Assembly: GCA_964369685.1 (NCBI GenBank)
Contig: CAYJFB010000012.1
Coordinates: forward strand, 11,041-75,040
DNA: 64,000 nucleotides
Source: Avidesulfovibrio sp964369685
GTDB taxonomy: Bacteria > Desulfobacterota > Desulfovibrionia > Desulfovibrionales > Desulfovibrionaceae
Direction: 5' to 3'
Each line of letters starts with the position of its first letter. The stretch's first letter is position 1. The notes under the pieces were generated by a model that saw only the letters and a program-made list of their open reading frames with translations, did not search any database and was not told the origin of the DNA. Positions 16,732 through 26,035 of this stretch are shown here, one piece after another. The position numbers were made by a program, and so were the translations under genes.

Positions 16732-18975
16732 TTAACCCAGTTCTGCTTCAGTATCGGCTTTACTGCGGAAAACTTCTTTAACCTGTTGTAAATGGCGTAA
16801 TTTATCAATGGTTCGATATAAATGTGCTACATCATTCACTTCAATCAGCATCTCCATTTCCCAACGATTGTCCACCAAAGTTTCACCGTGAACATTGCTA
16901 ATATTAACATTTTCATCGCGCAATACAATGGCAATATCAGCCAACGTGCCGCGGACACTGTAGGCAATGACATGAATGCGTGCGGGAAATGGCATGGTTT
17001 CTTGTCCGTCCCACTGAACAGATGTCAGACGATCGGGTTCAAGATCTTGCACCACTGGACAGTTTGCTGTGTGTACAACAATACCTGTTCCACCACGACC
17101 GATAAAACCGACAATACTGTCGCCGGGTACAGGGCTACAACATTTTGCCAAACGATACATCACACCGTCTACGCCGCTTAAGGATATACCGCCGGAACCT
17201 TGTGGTTTGGTTTTTTCTTCAGTATTTGCGGGCGCATGTTCTGTTGTTTGTGGTGTTTTTTTCTTTTTATGTGACGTCAGTAAAGGGGTGACCAAGGCTT
17301 CCGGATCTTCGGGAGGGGCAAGCAGTGCTTGTATGCGACGCACAACCCAACGCGGCGTGTGACGGGCGTAACCCAAATCAACAAACAAATCTTGTACAGA
17401 ACCAAGAGAAAGAGTATGAGCAATGGTTTGTAAAAGGCCTTCTTTCTCTGCTCGATTGACGGATATACCGATTTTACGAATTTCTTTGTCCAGCAGCTCA
17501 CGCCCCAAGGCAATGGTTCGTGTACGTTCTTCTGTACGTAAATACTGTTGAATGCGAGTACGCGCTTTTGAGGTTTTTACCAATTTCAACCAGTCACGAC
17601 TTGGATGACGTTTTTTTCCCGTAATGATTTCAACAGTATCACCATTTTTTAACGGCGTACCGAGCGGCACCAATTTTCCGTTGAGTTTCGCACCAATACA
17701 AGAACAGCCGACTTCAGAATGGATTAAAAAGGCAAAATCCAACGGCGTGGCACCTTCCGGTAATTCTTTCACTTCACCTTGTGGTGTGAAAACAAACACT
17801 TCATCCTTAAATAAATCCAAACGCAACGAATGCATGAATTCTTTCGAATCGGCTTCTTGCCCTTGACGTTCAACAATATCACGTACCCATTCAAAATGTG
17901 GCGTTGCAGTCGCATCTATGGCGCGTTTGCGTTCTTTATAAAGCCAGTGTGAGGCCACGCCGTGTTCGGCCAGACGGTGCATTTCCTCTGTGCGAAACTG
18001 GATTTCAATCCGTTCCCCTTCGGGGCCGATAACGGTTGTGTGTAAACTTTGATACCCGTTGGCTTTGGGCATCGAAATGTAGTCTTTAAAACGTCCGGGA
18101 ACAGGTGTCCACTGCGCATGCACATAGCCAAGCATGGCATAACAATCTGTTTTCTCGCTTACAATGACACGAAAAGCCAAAATGTCGTGCATGTCCTCAA
18201 GGCTGAGATTTTGTTCTTGCATTTTTTTATGAATGCCGAAAACATGTTTAATCCGTCCCCAAACCGTGCCTTTGAGATGATTTTCTTCAAGAATGGTTTC
18301 CAGTTTGGCAATGATTTTACTAATCAATTCGCGTTCAACAACTTGGTTGCTGTCCAGCCATTCTGTGATTTGTGCATACAGATCGGGACGCAAATATTTG
18401 AAACTCAAATTTTCTAATTCAAGTTTGATGCGGTGCAAGCCAAGACGATTGGCCAATGGAGCATAAATATCCATCGTCTCTCTGGCAATGGGTTCACGGC
18501 GATGCGGTTTTTGAAAATCCAGCGTGCGCATGTTGTGCATACGGTCAGCCAGTTTGACAATTGGTACACGAATGTCATGGGACATTGCCAAGATCATTTT
18601 ACGAATGTTTTCAGCTTGTTTTTCTTCTTTACTTTCAAATGTCATCATGCTGATTTTGGTTACACCGTCAACAATATCGGCAACCTGTTCTCCAAAATCG
18701 GCATCTACGTCTTCCAAAGTGACTTTAGTGTCTTCTACGGCATCGTGCAGTAAACCTGCCGTGACCGCGTGTGCATCGAAACCCAACTCCGCAAGCGCTT
18801 CGGCAACAGCCAAGGGGTGCGAAAAATATGGCTCACCGGAAAGGCGTACTTGACCCGCGTGTGCCGTAGAAGCATATTCGTATGCTTTGCGCACCATTGC
18901 CAATTCTTCATCTGAAGCTTTGGCTGACAGATAACTGAATATTTTTTGCATAGCATCAGGCATTTCTGTAGACAT
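16732..18975 (-). CDS. relA: bifunctional (p)ppGpp synthetase/hydrolase (Rel/SpoT family)
   Basis: This is the long stringent-response enzyme, 747 residues. The N-terminal HD hydrolase has H53-like AYFSHP-type residues and LLHDAVEDT. The synthetase domain has GRFKDYI, whose RFKD is the RxKD form found in bifunctional Rel/SpoT proteins rather than the ExDD of RelA-only enzymes, and EIQFRTEEMH. TGS (about 400-465) and ACT domains (about 665-745) follow. The start ATG 18975 has AGGATGAACCC upstream. As both activities look intact, this may be the only long RSH protein of the cell. Confidence 0.94.
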   Translation of the reverse strand: MSTEMPDAMQKIFSYLSAKASDEELAMVRKAYEYASTAHAGQVRLSGEPYFSHPLAVAEALAELGFDAHAVTAGLLHDAVEDTKVTLEDVDADFGEQVADIVDGVTKISMMTFESKEEKQAENIRKMILAMSHDIRVPIVKLADRMHNMRTLDFQKPHRREPIARETMDIYAPLANRLGLHRIKLELENLSFKYLRPDLYAQITEWLDSNQVVERELISKIIAKLETILEENHLKGTVWGRIKHVFGIHKKMQEQNLSLEDMHDILAFRVIVSEKTDCYAMLGYVHAQWTPVPGRFKDYISMPKANGYQSLHTTVIGPEGERIEIQFRTEEMHRLAEHGVASHWLYKERKRAIDATATPHFEWVRDIVERQGQEADSKEFMHSLRLDLFKDEVFVFTPQGEVKELPEGATPLDFAFLIHSEVGCSCIGAKLNGKLVPLGTPLKNGDTVEIITGKKRHPSRDWLKLVKTSKARTRIQQYLRTEERTRTIALGRELLDKEIRKIGISVNRAEKEGLLQTIAHTLSLGSVQDLFVDLGYARHTPRWVVRRIQALLAPPEDPEALVTPLLTSHKKKKTPQTTEHAPANTEEKTKPQGSGGISLSGVDGVMYRLAKCCSPVPGDSIVGFIGRGGTGIVVHTANCPVVQDLEPDRLTSVQWDGQETMPFPARIHVIAYSVRGTLADIAIVLRDENVNISNVHGETLVDNRWEMEMLIEVNDVAHLYRTIDKLRHLQQVKEVFRSKADTEAELG

Positions 18976-19162
18976 GGGTTCATCCTAAAGAAAAAAGATG
19001 AAGGTGCATTGCACCGTGAAAACACAACATAAAACATTCTTTCAAAGTGCGTTGACGGCTCGCAAGAACGCAAACACGGTACACACAAACATAAAAAACG
19101 GCATATATTCACCAAGGCGAGTCGGAGTGCCGCAACAAGTGTACAACAGTGACTTTGTGAGG

Positions 19163-19732
19163 TCACATCAGGGCGAGTTGGCGTCCGGCAACAACAAGCC
19201 ACGCTTCGTGCGCGTGTTCTGCCAAACGTTGATTGGCCATGCCGAGGGCGTCGGCATAATTGCGCCCCAAGCGTGTGGCAGCAATGCCGCCGAGACCGAC
19301 TTCACCCGAAACAATCACCCATTGACCCCCTATGATGCGTATGGTTGTCAGCAGTGCTTCGAGTTCTTTTTCAACAGCGTCTTCCAACGCTGTGAGCGAT
19401 TCTTCATCGGGTAAAGTAAAAAGCAGATTTGCGATCCAAAGGGGCACACAATCCAATAATATTGTCGGCGGCGGTGTGGTTTGAACTGTTTGCAATGTTT
19501 CGTGAAGCCGCACACCGATATGTGTTGGATATTCTAATGTTTGCCAGGTACTCGGGCGTCTGACGCGATGTCTGTGTATGCGTTCTTGCATGGCGTCGTC
19601 GTCATTTCGTATCACTGATGTTGCTACATAAAAAACCATACCATGTGCCAATTGGTGAACTTTGGCTTCGGCTTTGGCACTTTTTCCACTGCGCGTGCCG
19701 CCAAGATACATATAGATTTCGGCAGGGTGCAT
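19163..19732 (-). CDS. cobU: adenosylcobinamide kinase / adenosylcobinamide-phosphate guanylyltransferase
   Basis: This enzyme phosphorylates adenosylcobinamide and attaches GMP in nucleotide-loop assembly of cobalamin. The P-loop GGTRSGKSAKAE is at the N-terminus. The RHRVRRPSTWQTLE segment contains the HRxxRP motif with the guanylylated histidine, and VSGEVGLGGIA and NQRLAEHAHEAWLVVAG are typical. The start ATG 19732 has AAGGA upstream; 189 residues is usual. It starts 46 bases after a HAD phosphatase gene, and no other cob gene lies near. Confidence 0.93.
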   Translation of the reverse strand: MHPAEIYMYLGGTRSGKSAKAEAKVHQLAHGMVFYVATSVIRNDDDAMQERIHRHRVRRPSTWQTLEYPTHIGVRLHETLQTVQTTPPPTILLDCVPLWIANLLFTLPDEESLTALEDAVEKELEALLTTIRIIGGQWVIVSGEVGLGGIAATRLGRNYADALGMANQRLAEHAHEAWLVVAGRQLALM

Positions 19733-19777
19733 GAGGTGTCCTTGTTGCTGAAGAAAGGAAAGTGTTGTCTGCAAACG

Positions 19778-20593
19778 TTATGCGTTTTGTTCCAAATGTT
19801 GAATAAAATCAGCCACCGCATGATGATTGCAACTTTTAACAATCATGTCTGCATGACGCGAGACTTCGATCAATGCGTTTTCGGGACACGCAGAGATGTT
19901 TGCTGTTTGCAACATGGTGATGTCATTGAAATAGTCACCTATTGCTGCCACGGTGTGTATGGGCGATGGCAACAACGTCAGCAAATGTGTCAACGCCGCC
20001 CCTTTATCGGCACCAATCGGAGTGATTTCAAAATATCGTGATGCAGAAGACGTTTTGGCGGTTTGTGCAGACAACGGATCGTGATCATATTGTCGTTCAA
20101 TCGTCCGCAGTTTATCCGTGTCAGCGCAACTAAACACAACTTTAATCCATGGTTCAAGCACGCACACCAAAGGACTCACGGTATACGGTTGTTTTTCGCG
20201 TAAGATGTCTTCGTTGGGCGGATTAAACGGATTGACTTCAAAAAATGGGCCGCCGGTATATATTTGTGCGTTGACTTGTGGGAAATTGTGCACCACGTTG
20301 CTCACAAAAGATAAACACTGTTCGCGATCCAAATGACGCCGCATGAGAAATTCTTGCGAACGAAAATCATAAACGACAGCGCCGTTATAAAGAACCCATG
20401 GAGCGTTGAAAGGCAAACCTGTCAGATACGGTTGTACAGTGATTTCCGTACGCCCCGTCGCACCGACAAAAAGACCGCCTTCAGCGACAAAATAGTGTAG
20501 TGCGTCCTTATTGATTTGAGAAATAGTGCTGTTTGCACCGATTAACGTGCTGTCAAAGTCAGAAGCCAATACATAGCCTGTGAAACGTCCCAT
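19778..20593 (-). CDS. Cof-type HAD hydrolase
   Basis: This is a HAD phosphatase of 271 residues. Motif I is DFDSTL, motif II ATGRT and motif IV GDYFNDITML, with a type II cap between them, as in Cof/YidA-type sugar-phosphate phosphatases. The substrate cannot be read from sequence. The ribosome site AGAAGGACGCATT is good. It lies in a minus-strand run between a glycosyltransferase and cobU, so a role in envelope sugars or in the cobamide pathway is possible; neither is shown. Confidence 0.87.
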   Translation of the reverse strand: MGRFTGYVLASDFDSTLIGANSTISQINKDALHYFVAEGGLFVGATGRTEITVQPYLTGLPFNAPWVLYNGAVVYDFRSQEFLMRRHLDREQCLSFVSNVVHNFPQVNAQIYTGGPFFEVNPFNPPNEDILREKQPYTVSPLVCVLEPWIKVVFSCADTDKLRTIERQYDHDPLSAQTAKTSSASRYFEITPIGADKGAALTHLLTLLPSPIHTVAAIGDYFNDITMLQTANISACPENALIEVSRHADMIVKSCNHHAVADFIQHLEQNA

Positions 20594-20643
20594 AATGCGT
20601 CCTTCTCAAAAAATGACAAGAGTCTATATCCAAGAATATGACA

Positions 20644-21411
20644 TTAGATCCAGTGATATTTACGATTCAATGCAATACACCGCGCGGTCAACGTGGGCAT
20701 GGTGCGTTGACACCATGCCAAAATCAAAAAACTTCGCCATTTGGCTTTGTGTCGACCTGCATTTTTAAAATGTAAAATCAATCCTTTACGGCATGTTGTA
20801 TCATTATAGAGGTTGCCGTCAAGCACACGCACACTGTATCCTTCAGGTAAAACCTGAGGTGTTTCAAAGTGTTCCCAATGAATCTTACCGTCAAGCAGGG
20901 TACTGAGAGCCGATTGATCGGTATGTTCCGGATCCTCGCAAAGCAAACGCCATGAGGCAAACAGATTTGCAGAAACCGTTTTGTCAAAGGCCAAGACTCC
21001 CGCATTGAGTTTTCCGTTTACAAGAATGTGCGGTTGTTTTTCGCGTTCACAGCGTGCTGTCACGGTCAGTCCACCGCGAACAGGTTTGAGTGCCGCAAAA
21101 ATAGGTTCAATAACCAAAATGTCGGCATCCAAAACAATCACAAAATCTTCAACATGTTTGAGGCAATCTTCGATACAATTGATTTTGTGTGTGGTTCTGA
21201 TGTTGTTGCGGCTGTTGTATGTAAAACTGTTTTCGGGAATGGGTACTTTATGGAGTATGACTCCGAGTGTGGTAAAGGCCGTTCGTTCTTTTTCCGTCAA
21301 CCCCAAATCGTACACATGCAGACGGCATTGCGAATACTGTTGTATATTGAGAGCCAGTTGCCACGCAAAGGAAAAATATCCGGAATCACAGCAGGTCATA
21401 ATATCATGCAT
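20644..21411 (-). CDS. putative GT-A type glycosyltransferase
   Basis: The protein has 255 residues and a GT-A-like layout. VIVLDADILVIEP has the D-x-D metal and nucleotide-sugar motif, GKLNAGVLAFD resembles the acceptor-side motif of GT8-like enzymes, and a late HFKNAGRHK may bind diphosphate. It has many cysteines for its size (TCCDSG, CIEDC) and no signal or membrane segment. Its position behind the O-antigen-ligase-like gene suggests LPS or glycan work. The start has no clear ribosome site. Confidence 0.7.
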   Translation of the reverse strand: MHDIMTCCDSGYFSFAWQLALNIQQYSQCRLHVYDLGLTEKERTAFTTLGVILHKVPIPENSFTYNSRNNIRTTHKINCIEDCLKHVEDFVIVLDADILVIEPIFAALKPVRGGLTVTARCEREKQPHILVNGKLNAGVLAFDKTVSANLFASWRLLCEDPEHTDQSALSTLLDGKIHWEHFETPQVLPEGYSVRVLDGNLYNDTTCRKGLILHFKNAGRHKAKWRSFLILAWCQRTMPTLTARCIALNRKYHWI

Positions 21412-21436
21412 AATAAAGATACCACATTATTACAAT

Positions 21437-22630
21437 TTAAACGTTGTTTTGTTGTTTTGGTTGCCACATATGAAGGACGTGACGCCCATACACTAAACCC
21501 AAAGGGAAAAATAAAAAGAAAATCCCGTCCTTACGATGAATAAATACATCAAAAACACCAAATCCGAGCCCAAAAAGAAACGTTAACCAAAAGAAAGCGT
21601 CTTTTTGTACAACAGCAAAACAAACAGCCGGAAAGAATCCCAACAAAAGTAAAAGACCACCAACAGCACCACCCATAAAAAGAATATGCAAAATATTATT
21701 GTGTGAATGCCAACCCTGCGGTTCAATATGTGGATAGGCTTTTTTCATGGCATCGCCGTGGGTTGCAAGATATTGTTGATGAAAGATTCTGTAACCCGGG
21801 TGCGTATTGCCAATAAGCGGAGACGTATTGATGCCTTCGCTTGCGATGACCCATAAAGGAATACGGCTTTGAAAGGTTGGATCCTGTATGGGGTTGGTTA
21901 TTGCAGAGAGGATGCGTGTTTGTTGTGTTTTGGGTAACAGTGTTGTCGCGGCGGCGATCATCAGAAGCAATAGTACAAGAATACTACCAAGGACTTTTGC
22001 ACGAACCGTGACCAGCAGATACGGAATACAACACAATAACCCGGGAATAACACTGCGCGCGACACCCAATACAGGCAATAAACAGCAAATACCGAGACAA
22101 ATGAAAACAAACGGTTTTTGTCTTTGACTGAATGTATGATAAAAACATGCCAAATAAAAAGCGACAAAAAGAGCCACCAAAGACATGGGGTTTGGATGAA
22201 AAAAGAACAAACGTAGCCGATCATGCCCATAGCGCATGAACTCAGGTTGTCCTGCCATGTAGTAAAAAGTCAGGCTTCCTACAAAAAATAAGCCTAGAAT
22301 AAGAAAAGCCCAAGAAAGTGTTTTTCGCGGTAAAAATGCCGCTCCAAGTCCAATAAAGTAGGCACCTGCCATCGTCATGGCTATTTTAGAATCTTTGAAC
22401 CACCAGCTTGGTGAAACTGCCGTATACAAGAAATAAGGTATAGGCATATAAATCACCCAAGGCCATGTCGGTTTTGCGTTTTTTTTCCATTGAGCGTATA
22501 AAAAAATTGTACAAGCGACAACACACAACGCCAAGAGATTATATACATGCCTATTATAACCAAGCATAACAAAAAGCACAATCAATATACAACTAAACAA
22601 AGATTGCGCTCGGTGAGAGAGAAAGGTCAT
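21437..22630 (-). CDS. O-antigen ligase / polymerase-like membrane protein (Wzy_C family)
   Basis: The protein has 397 residues with ten or more hydrophobic segments. It has a central soluble loop containing SRIPLWVIASEGINTSPLIG and HSHNNILHILFMGG, the pattern of Wzy_C/WaaL proteins, which join glycans to lipid A core or polymerise them on the periplasmic side. The start ATG 22630 has a strong AAGGAGATCTTT. The gene heads the minus-strand run with the glycosyltransferase. Ligase and polymerase cannot be told apart here. Confidence 0.82.
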   Translation of the reverse strand: MTFLSHRAQSLFSCILIVLFVMLGYNRHVYNLLALCVVACTIFLYAQWKKNAKPTWPWVIYMPIPYFLYTAVSPSWWFKDSKIAMTMAGAYFIGLGAAFLPRKTLSWAFLILGLFFVGSLTFYYMAGQPEFMRYGHDRLRLFFFHPNPMSLVALFVAFYLACFYHTFSQRQKPFVFICLGICCLLPVLGVARSVIPGLLCCIPYLLVTVRAKVLGSILVLLLLMIAAATTLLPKTQQTRILSAITNPIQDPTFQSRIPLWVIASEGINTSPLIGNTHPGYRIFHQQYLATHGDAMKKAYPHIEPQGWHSHNNILHILFMGGAVGGLLLLLGFFPAVCFAVVQKDAFFWLTFLFGLGFGVFDVFIHRKDGIFFLFFPLGLVYGRHVLHMWQPKQQNNV

Positions 22631-23050
22631 AAAGATCTCCTTGAAAACAGGCACAGGCAAGGTGTATATTTTCTTATTTTTGCTGCTCTTGTGCGTACCT
22701 GAGTCAAAGAGTAGTTGATTTTTCTATGTAGGACAAGGCGTTTTTGTCGAGTGTCGATAGTTACTGCGTTATCATGATGAAACAGATTTTATTTTTTATG
22801 GTGAAATAGACGACACGATCTGTCCGTATTGAACATTAAGGATACATTTTTTTAAAACAAGAGTACATTGTTACCGAGACTGTGTTGCATTTTTCTTCTT
22901 TACGCGCTTATTGACAGAGCATCAGGGAATGAGGATGTTGCTCATCTTTTTGATCGGTATCTTACAGATCTTGACATCACATACGATTCAGGTAAATAGA
23001 TTGATTCCCAATAAAAATATACGCGATGTTCGCGTCAGGAGGATTGTACA
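22631..23050. other. intergenic region between divergent genes
   Basis: This 420-base gap separates the O-antigen-ligase-like gene (-) and the PxxKW gene (+). Apart from the promoter at 22971-22998 I see nothing definite. It has no credible ORF, RNA gene or riboswitch. Confidence 0.5.
22971..22998 (+). promoter_or_regulatory. predicted promoter of PxxKW gene
   Basis: A perfect TTGACA (22971-22976), a 16-base spacer and TAAATA (22993-22998), about 50 bases before the start codon, which has AGGAGG upstream. Confidence 0.5.
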
Positions 23051-23323
23051 ATGAGCGACCAAAAAATGCTTGCCAACGCAACAAAAACAGCAGAAGGCGT
23101 GAGCGTGAACGGCATGGTTGTTTTACCGATCGCCGAACAATGTGTCGGTTGCGATCGGATTCGTGTCTTTGAAGAACAAAATTTTTGTGGTTCTTATCCC
23201 AACCCCGAACGGAAATGGGCCGCCGGGCGATGTAATTTCGCAACACACGTCAAAGCTGAAGTCTCCAAAGCTGCTAAGGTCAACCCCTTGAAAGCTTCAA
23301 AGCGTTCTACCAAAGGACACTAA
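23051..23323 (+). CDS. PxxKW family cysteine-rich protein
   Basis: This is a soluble protein of 90 residues with the core EQCVGCDRI, NFC, NPERKW and AAGRCNFA. The four cysteines (CxxC, C, C) and the PxxKW tetrapeptide define a small family that I know from Desulfovibrionales. The function is unknown; the cysteines suggest metal or Fe-S binding. A strong AGGAGG, a consensus-like promoter and a terminator make it a single-gene unit, probably well expressed. Confidence 0.85.
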   Translation: MSDQKMLANATKTAEGVSVNGMVVLPIAEQCVGCDRIRVFEEQNFCGSYPNPERKWAAGRCNFATHVKAEVSKAAKVNPLKASKRSTKGH

Positions 23324-23397
23324 AAATTTTTTTCGGGAAAAAGCGTTCATGTAAAATCGGTTTTTCTCGAAACGGCTTGATCCGCGGTATGAATCAA

Positions 23398-23432
23398 AAA
23401 GCCCTGTCAGAGCAACGCAATGACAGGGCTTT
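23398..23432 (+). terminator. intrinsic terminator after PxxKW gene
   Basis: AAAGCCCTGTCA (23398-23409) pairs with TGACAGGGCTTT (23421-23432) over an 11-base loop: twelve perfect pairs, followed by a weak T-rich stretch. Confidence 0.8.
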
Positions 23433-23491
23433 CCAAATTTAGACTACGGTAAAAAAGGAAGTAAGAGCGTGTTACTCTCTCGGAAAAAAGC

Positions 23492-25369
23492 ATGAAAACA
23501 CACTACGATTGTATAGTGGTAGGCGGCGGCCATGCCGGTTGCGAAGCGGCCATGGCGTTGTCTGCTTTGGGTCAAAAGACCTTATTACTTACGGGTAATG
23601 TGGATCGCCTTGGACATTTGTCGTGCAATCCTGCCATTGGCGGCTTGGCCAAAGGGCACATGGTGCGTGAAATTGATGCACTCGGCGGAAAAATGGGTGT
23701 TTGGGCTGACGCTGCGGGCATTCAGTTTCGCACATTGAACGCCAGTAAAGGGCCTGCCGTGCGTGCCACGCGTGCACAAATTGATCGTGAAGCCTACATG
23801 GCGGTCGTTAAAGCCGATATCTTTGCTCAACCAAACTTGGTTGTGTGGCAAGACGTGGTTGATGAGTTGATCATCAAAGACGGACGCATTGAAGGCGTGC
23901 TGACAGCTCTGCAACAGCGTTTTACAGCACGACATGTGTTGTTGACAACAGGAACTTTCATGGGGGGATTGATTCATGTCGGTTTGACAAGTCTTTCCGG
24001 CGGACGTCTCGGCGATGCGGCAAACGCCAAGTTGTCTCGTTCTTTAGAACAAGCAGGGTTGCGTTTGGGACGTTTAAAAACGGGTACAACACCACGTTTG
24101 TTGACTTCTTCCATCGATTTTTCACAAATGGAAGCCCAACCGGGTGACACGCCCTTGCCACGATTCAGTTTTCATGGTCTTGGACCGCAATTACCCCAAG
24201 TTTCTTGTTATGTCACATGGACAAATACAAAAACCCATGACGCTATTCGCTCGGGTATGGATCGTTCTCCGCTGTTCACGGGAGTGATTGAAGGTGTCGG
24301 TGCGCGGTATTGCCCTTCGGTTGAAGACAAAGTGGCGCGTTTTCCCGACCGTGAAAGACATCATGTCTTTGTGGAGCCTGAAGGCTTGAACAGTGCAGAG
24401 TGTTATGTCAACGGGCTTTCGACGAGTTTGCCTCTTGATATTCAATTGGCGTTTTTGGCGACGGTACCGGGGTTAGAGAAGGCACACATGGTGCGCCCGG
24501 GGTATGCTATTGAGTATGACTATGTTGATCCTATTCAGTTGCACCATACCTTGGAAACACGCGCTGTTTCGGGTTTATGGTTGGCAGGACAAATCAATGG
24601 CACTTCCGGCTATGAAGAAGCGGCCGCACAAGGTTTATGGGCAGCACTCAATATTGCGGCATGTTTACGTGATGAAGAACCGTTTTTACCCGGACGTGAT
24701 GTTGCCTACATGGCGGTTTTGGTTGACGACTTGGTGACGCGAGGAACCAAAGAACCGTACAGAATGTTTACTTCCAGAGCTGAATATCGTCTGTTGTTGC
24801 GCGAAGCCAATGCCGACGCCAGACTCACGGCCTTGGGACGTCAACGCGGCTTGGTCAGTGACACGCAATGGGAACGTTTTCAAAAGAAACAAACCGCACT
24901 TGATGTCGTGTTTGAACAACTCGAGCATACACGCTTGACACCCGACGCCGCCACCAATGATTGTTTGACAAAATTGGGCGAGCCGCATCTACAACGAGTT
25001 GTGACGTTGACAGAATTTTTGCGTCGTCCCAAAATCACATTGCGTCTCGTAGAGCCCTTTTTACCCAATTTGGGTAACGTATCCGAAGAAGTGTTGCTTG
25101 AAGCCGAAACAACGGTGAAATATGCAGGATATTTGCAACGTCAAGAGGAACTTGTCAGGCGTGCTGTACGTATGGAATCGCTTGTTTTACCTGAAGGACT
25201 TGACTATCATGAGGTTGCGGGATTGACCCGTGAGGTTGTAGAAAAACTTTGTGCGGCGAATCCACGTACCTTGGGACAAGCCGGACGTATTTCCGGTGTG
25301 ACGCCTGCGGCCTTGGCTTGTATAGAAATTCACCTTAAAAAATTGGAACGCCGTCGGGAAACAGCATGA
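23492..25369 (+). CDS. mnmG: tRNA uridine 5-carboxymethylaminomethyl modification enzyme MnmG (GidA)
   Basis: With MnmE this FAD enzyme makes (c)mnm5U34 in tRNA wobble positions. The dinucleotide fold VVGGGHAGCEAA, the LSCNPAIGG segment with its conserved cysteine, GLKTGTTPR-like RLKTGTTPR and GQINGTSGYEEAAAQG are present. Its 625 residues are normal. The ribosome site is GGAAAAAAGC. The last codons overlap the NlpC/P60 gene. Confidence 0.97.
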   Translation: MKTHYDCIVVGGGHAGCEAAMALSALGQKTLLLTGNVDRLGHLSCNPAIGGLAKGHMVREIDALGGKMGVWADAAGIQFRTLNASKGPAVRATRAQIDREAYMAVVKADIFAQPNLVVWQDVVDELIIKDGRIEGVLTALQQRFTARHVLLTTGTFMGGLIHVGLTSLSGGRLGDAANAKLSRSLEQAGLRLGRLKTGTTPRLLTSSIDFSQMEAQPGDTPLPRFSFHGLGPQLPQVSCYVTWTNTKTHDAIRSGMDRSPLFTGVIEGVGARYCPSVEDKVARFPDRERHHVFVEPEGLNSAECYVNGLSTSLPLDIQLAFLATVPGLEKAHMVRPGYAIEYDYVDPIQLHHTLETRAVSGLWLAGQINGTSGYEEAAAQGLWAALNIAACLRDEEPFLPGRDVAYMAVLVDDLVTRGTKEPYRMFTSRAEYRLLLREANADARLTALGRQRGLVSDTQWERFQKKQTALDVVFEQLEHTRLTPDAATNDCLTKLGEPHLQRVVTLTEFLRRPKITLRLVEPFLPNLGNVSEEVLLEAETTVKYAGYLQRQEELVRRAVRMESLVLPEGLDYHEVAGLTREVVEKLCAANPRTLGQAGRISGVTPAALACIEIHLKKLERRRETA

Positions 25370-25878
25370 TGTCCATAGAACACGGGACACAACCATCTTC
25401 TTTTTTGAAAGGCATCTCATGTTGCCTGTTGTTTGCTTTGGTGTTGTTTTTGAGCGGTTGCGGTGCGCAAACGTTTTTATTTCCGTGGACAGAACCGGAA
25501 CCATTGCCTGTCGGACAAAAAATTATCGGTACGGCACACACACAAATCGGACGCGTGTATCGTTTTGGCGGCGCATCACCTGCAGGCGGTTTTGACTGTT
25601 CGGGACTCATTTGGTGGGCGTATCGACAGCACGGAATGAGCGTGCCGCGTGTGACAAAAGATCAAGCAAAAGTCGGCACGTCTGTCAGTTTAAAACAAGC
25701 GCGTGCCGGTGATATTGTGGTCTTTCGTATTTCAGGGCGAGGTACGGGATTACACACGGCACTCTACGCCGGAGACGGACACTTTATCCACAGCCCCAGT
25801 AGCGGAAAACGAGTGCGGTATGATAACATGAGCAATCCCTATTGGCGTTCAAGGTTGCGCAGTATTCGCAGACTATAA
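25366..25878 (+). CDS. NlpC/P60 family lipoprotein (probable peptidoglycan endopeptidase)
   Basis: The protein has 170 residues. A signal peptide ends in the lipobox LSGC (residues about 24-27), so it is an envelope lipoprotein. The papain-like domain has the catalytic Cys in GGFDCSGLIWWAY, the His in LHTALYAG and a third polar residue in HFIHSPSSG. The family cuts gamma-D-Glu/diaminopimelate-type peptide bonds. It overlaps the mnmG stop (ATGA) and is followed by a large bidirectional terminator. Confidence 0.92.
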   Translation: MMSIEHGTQPSSFLKGISCCLLFALVLFLSGCGAQTFLFPWTEPEPLPVGQKIIGTAHTQIGRVYRFGGASPAGGFDCSGLIWWAYRQHGMSVPRVTKDQAKVGTSVSLKQARAGDIVVFRISGRGTGLHTALYAGDGHFIHSPSSGKRVRYDNMSNPYWRSRLRSIRRL

Positions 25879-25960
25879 CTTTTTTGCTGCTTGCATACCG
25901 TGAAGTTTTTGCCAGAATTGTTGCACAAACTGTTGTAATCTGCACCGGTTGGCAGCGTAT

Positions 25961-26027
25961 ACACAAAAGAAAACAGCGTGCTTCGAGGGTCGAAAGTTCC
26001 TTCGAAACACGCTGTTTTCTTTTGTGT
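25961..26027. terminator. large bidirectional terminator hairpin
   Basis: A perfect 20-bp stem: 25961-25980 pairs with 26008-26027 (ends ACACAAAAG / CTTTTGTGT). The inner part (CTTCGA / TCGAAA) can pair further. It separates two convergent genes and carries A/T runs on both sides. Confidence 0.93.
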
Positions 26028-26035
26028 CGTTTTGA

